14,996 nucleotides of DNA, from NCBI GenBank assembly GCA_964550915.1, contig CAZKBY010000046.1, positions 1 to 14,996 of the forward strand. The letters run 5' to 3'. Position numbers and translations under genes: made by a program. The notes under the pieces are model-generated. The model had not been told where the DNA came from. It did no database searches and saw only the letters and a program-made list of their open reading frames with translations. The DNA comes from JARYMI01 sp964550915. Lineage in GTDB: Bacteria > Acidobacteriota > Aminicenantia > Aminicenantales > UBA8522. This document shows positions 13,883 through 14,996 of the stretch, piece by piece; positions within the stretch are counted from its first letter, which is position 1; each line of letters begins with the position of its first letter.

Positions 13883-13898
13883 AGCCAAAGACGTGCCA
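13883..13898 (-). promoter_or_regulatory. Sigma-54-type promoter for the minor pilin operon
   Basis: On the minus strand TGGCAC (13898-13893) and TGGCT (13887-13883) form the -24/-12 pair with the exact GG-N10-GC spacing; only one base differs from the TTGCT version of the -12 element. The predicted start near 13872 leaves a leader of about 17 bases that just includes the AAGGA ribosome binding site (13868-13864). Sigma-54 control of pilin genes is well established in other bacteria (for example pilA). Dependence on an activator is expected, but no enhancer site was identified. Confidence 0.55.
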
Positions 13899-14017
13899 CA
13901 ATCGGGGAGATGCTCATCTGGCAAGAGCGAGCCGCCGGGCGGTCAGGGTGTTAACTGATGTTTAAAACAGGAGGGCAGTTGACTTTTTTTAAGTAAACCG
14001 GAGTTGACAAATAAGGT

Positions 14018-14047
14018 TTGACGCCCGCCTGATAAATTTATTAAAAT
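14018..14047 (+). promoter_or_regulatory. rRNA operon upstream promoter (P1)
   Basis: TTGACG (14018-14023), an 18-base spacer and TAAAAT (14042-14047) precede the 16S gene by about 240 bases. Two further TTGAC motifs lie upstream (13979 and 14004) without well-placed -10 boxes. Between the sigma-54 promoter (ending 13898) and this point nothing else is visible apart from a short G/C-rich inverted repeat, CCGCC/GGCGG at 13932-13942. Confidence 0.45.
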
Positions 14048-14061
14048 TTAGCCTTAGCATC

Positions 14062-14090
14062 TTGACAATTCGGGCGATTGTCCTTATTAT
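14062..14090 (+). promoter_or_regulatory. rRNA operon main promoter (P2)
   Basis: TTGACA (14062-14067), a 17-base spacer and TATTAT (14085-14090) make a near-consensus promoter; initiation is expected near 14097. The A/T-rich stretch 14031-14050 sits where an UP element would contact the RNA polymerase alpha subunit. Tandem promoters with an UP-like element are typical of rRNA operons. Confidence 0.7.
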
Positions 14091-14096
14091 ATAGTT

Positions 14097-14284
14097 GCCT
14101 TTTGGCCGTAACGTCAGAAGTACCTAAACAACCTATTTGGTTGAAATTTCGTTCTTTTAACGACGTTTGAGTTTCTTTCTCGGGATAGAAAGAACCGGAT
14201 CTTTGAAAGAAAAAGCGGAGCGACTTTGATTGATCCGATTTGCCAACGCTTCGGTTTGAAGAGAACTCGCAAGAGTTCTTTTAT
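14097..14284 (+). other. 16S rRNA leader with processing stems and boxA-like motifs
   Basis: The ~190-base transcribed leader contains two clear hairpins: TTCTTTCT/AGAAAGAA (14173-14180 and 14187-14194, 6-base loop) and AGAACTC/GAGTTCT closed by a GCAA tetraloop (14262-14279), the latter directly before the 16S 5' end. Two stretches resemble the antitermination boxA element: GTTCTTTTAACG (14151-14162) and GATCTTTGAAAG (14198-14209). The leader stems may act in RNase processing. Confidence 0.5.

Positions 14285-14996
<712 letters not shown>

Noticed and set aside
13856..13924. N-terminal extension of the PilV-like pilin to a TTG
   Set aside because: Prepilin leaders are short and basic; the extension would cross the predicted sigma-54 promoter.

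Overview
The window looks like a chromosomal stretch of a Gram-negative-type, uncultured bacterium of moderate GC content. It carries the first ~710 bases of a 16S rRNA gene, lipoprotein and secretion signals, type IV pilin-like genes and a large TPR-CHAT protein. The overall feel of the 16S, plus a TPR-CHAT gene beside a divergent ECF-type sigma factor, suggests Candidatus Aminicenantes (OP8) or a nearby Acidobacteriota-like lineage. This is a gestalt impression, not a computed placement. I see no phage, transposon, plasmid or CRISPR material.

Layout, left to right. (1) A small ECF-like sigma factor (minus, 18-581) lies divergent from a membrane-embedded processive family-2 glycosyltransferase of the hyaluronan/chitin synthase type (plus, 839-2224). 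(2) A convergent 3-kb gene encodes an exported TPR-CHAT caspase-like protein (minus, 2240-5266). It is preceded on the same strand by a 95-residue small secreted protein (5526-5813), and the 259-base gap between them is full of inverted repeats. (3) ndk (minus, 6104-6508) is divergent from a QueG-like double [4Fe-4S] protein (plus, 6610-7287), with back-to-back promoters; the second gene is a candidate leaderless mRNA. (4) A membrane-anchored GyrI-like protein (minus, 7408-7968) is divergent from a lipoprotein-like YtcJ-type amidohydrolase (plus, 8156-9940) that has a perfect-consensus housekeeping promoter. (5) A two-receiver response regulator (plus, 10061-10801) overlaps by 4 bases with the end of a four-gene minor pilin operon reading the other way (13855 down to 10798). 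(6) The pilin operon has a good sigma-54-type promoter and is divergent from an rRNA operon with tandem promoters and a structured leader.

How the genes may work together: the pilin operon (PilV-like, PilW-like, PilX-like, FimT/GspH-like, in transcription order) is the clearest functional unit. The receiver-only regulator beside it could belong to pilus or motility control, but only position argues for that. The exported TPR-CHAT protein and the small secreted protein upstream form the most intriguing pair: a possible extracytoplasmic His-Cys protease with a co-expressed partner or substrate. The sigma factor and polysaccharide synthase next to them could be part of an envelope or exopolysaccharide response. 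These links are inferred from gene order only.

Several start codons were moved inward from the longest open frame where a ribosome binding site, signal peptide, prepilin leader or promoter decided the matter (sigma factor, GyrI-like, amidohydrolase, PilV-like). No convincing rho-independent terminator was found in any gap.
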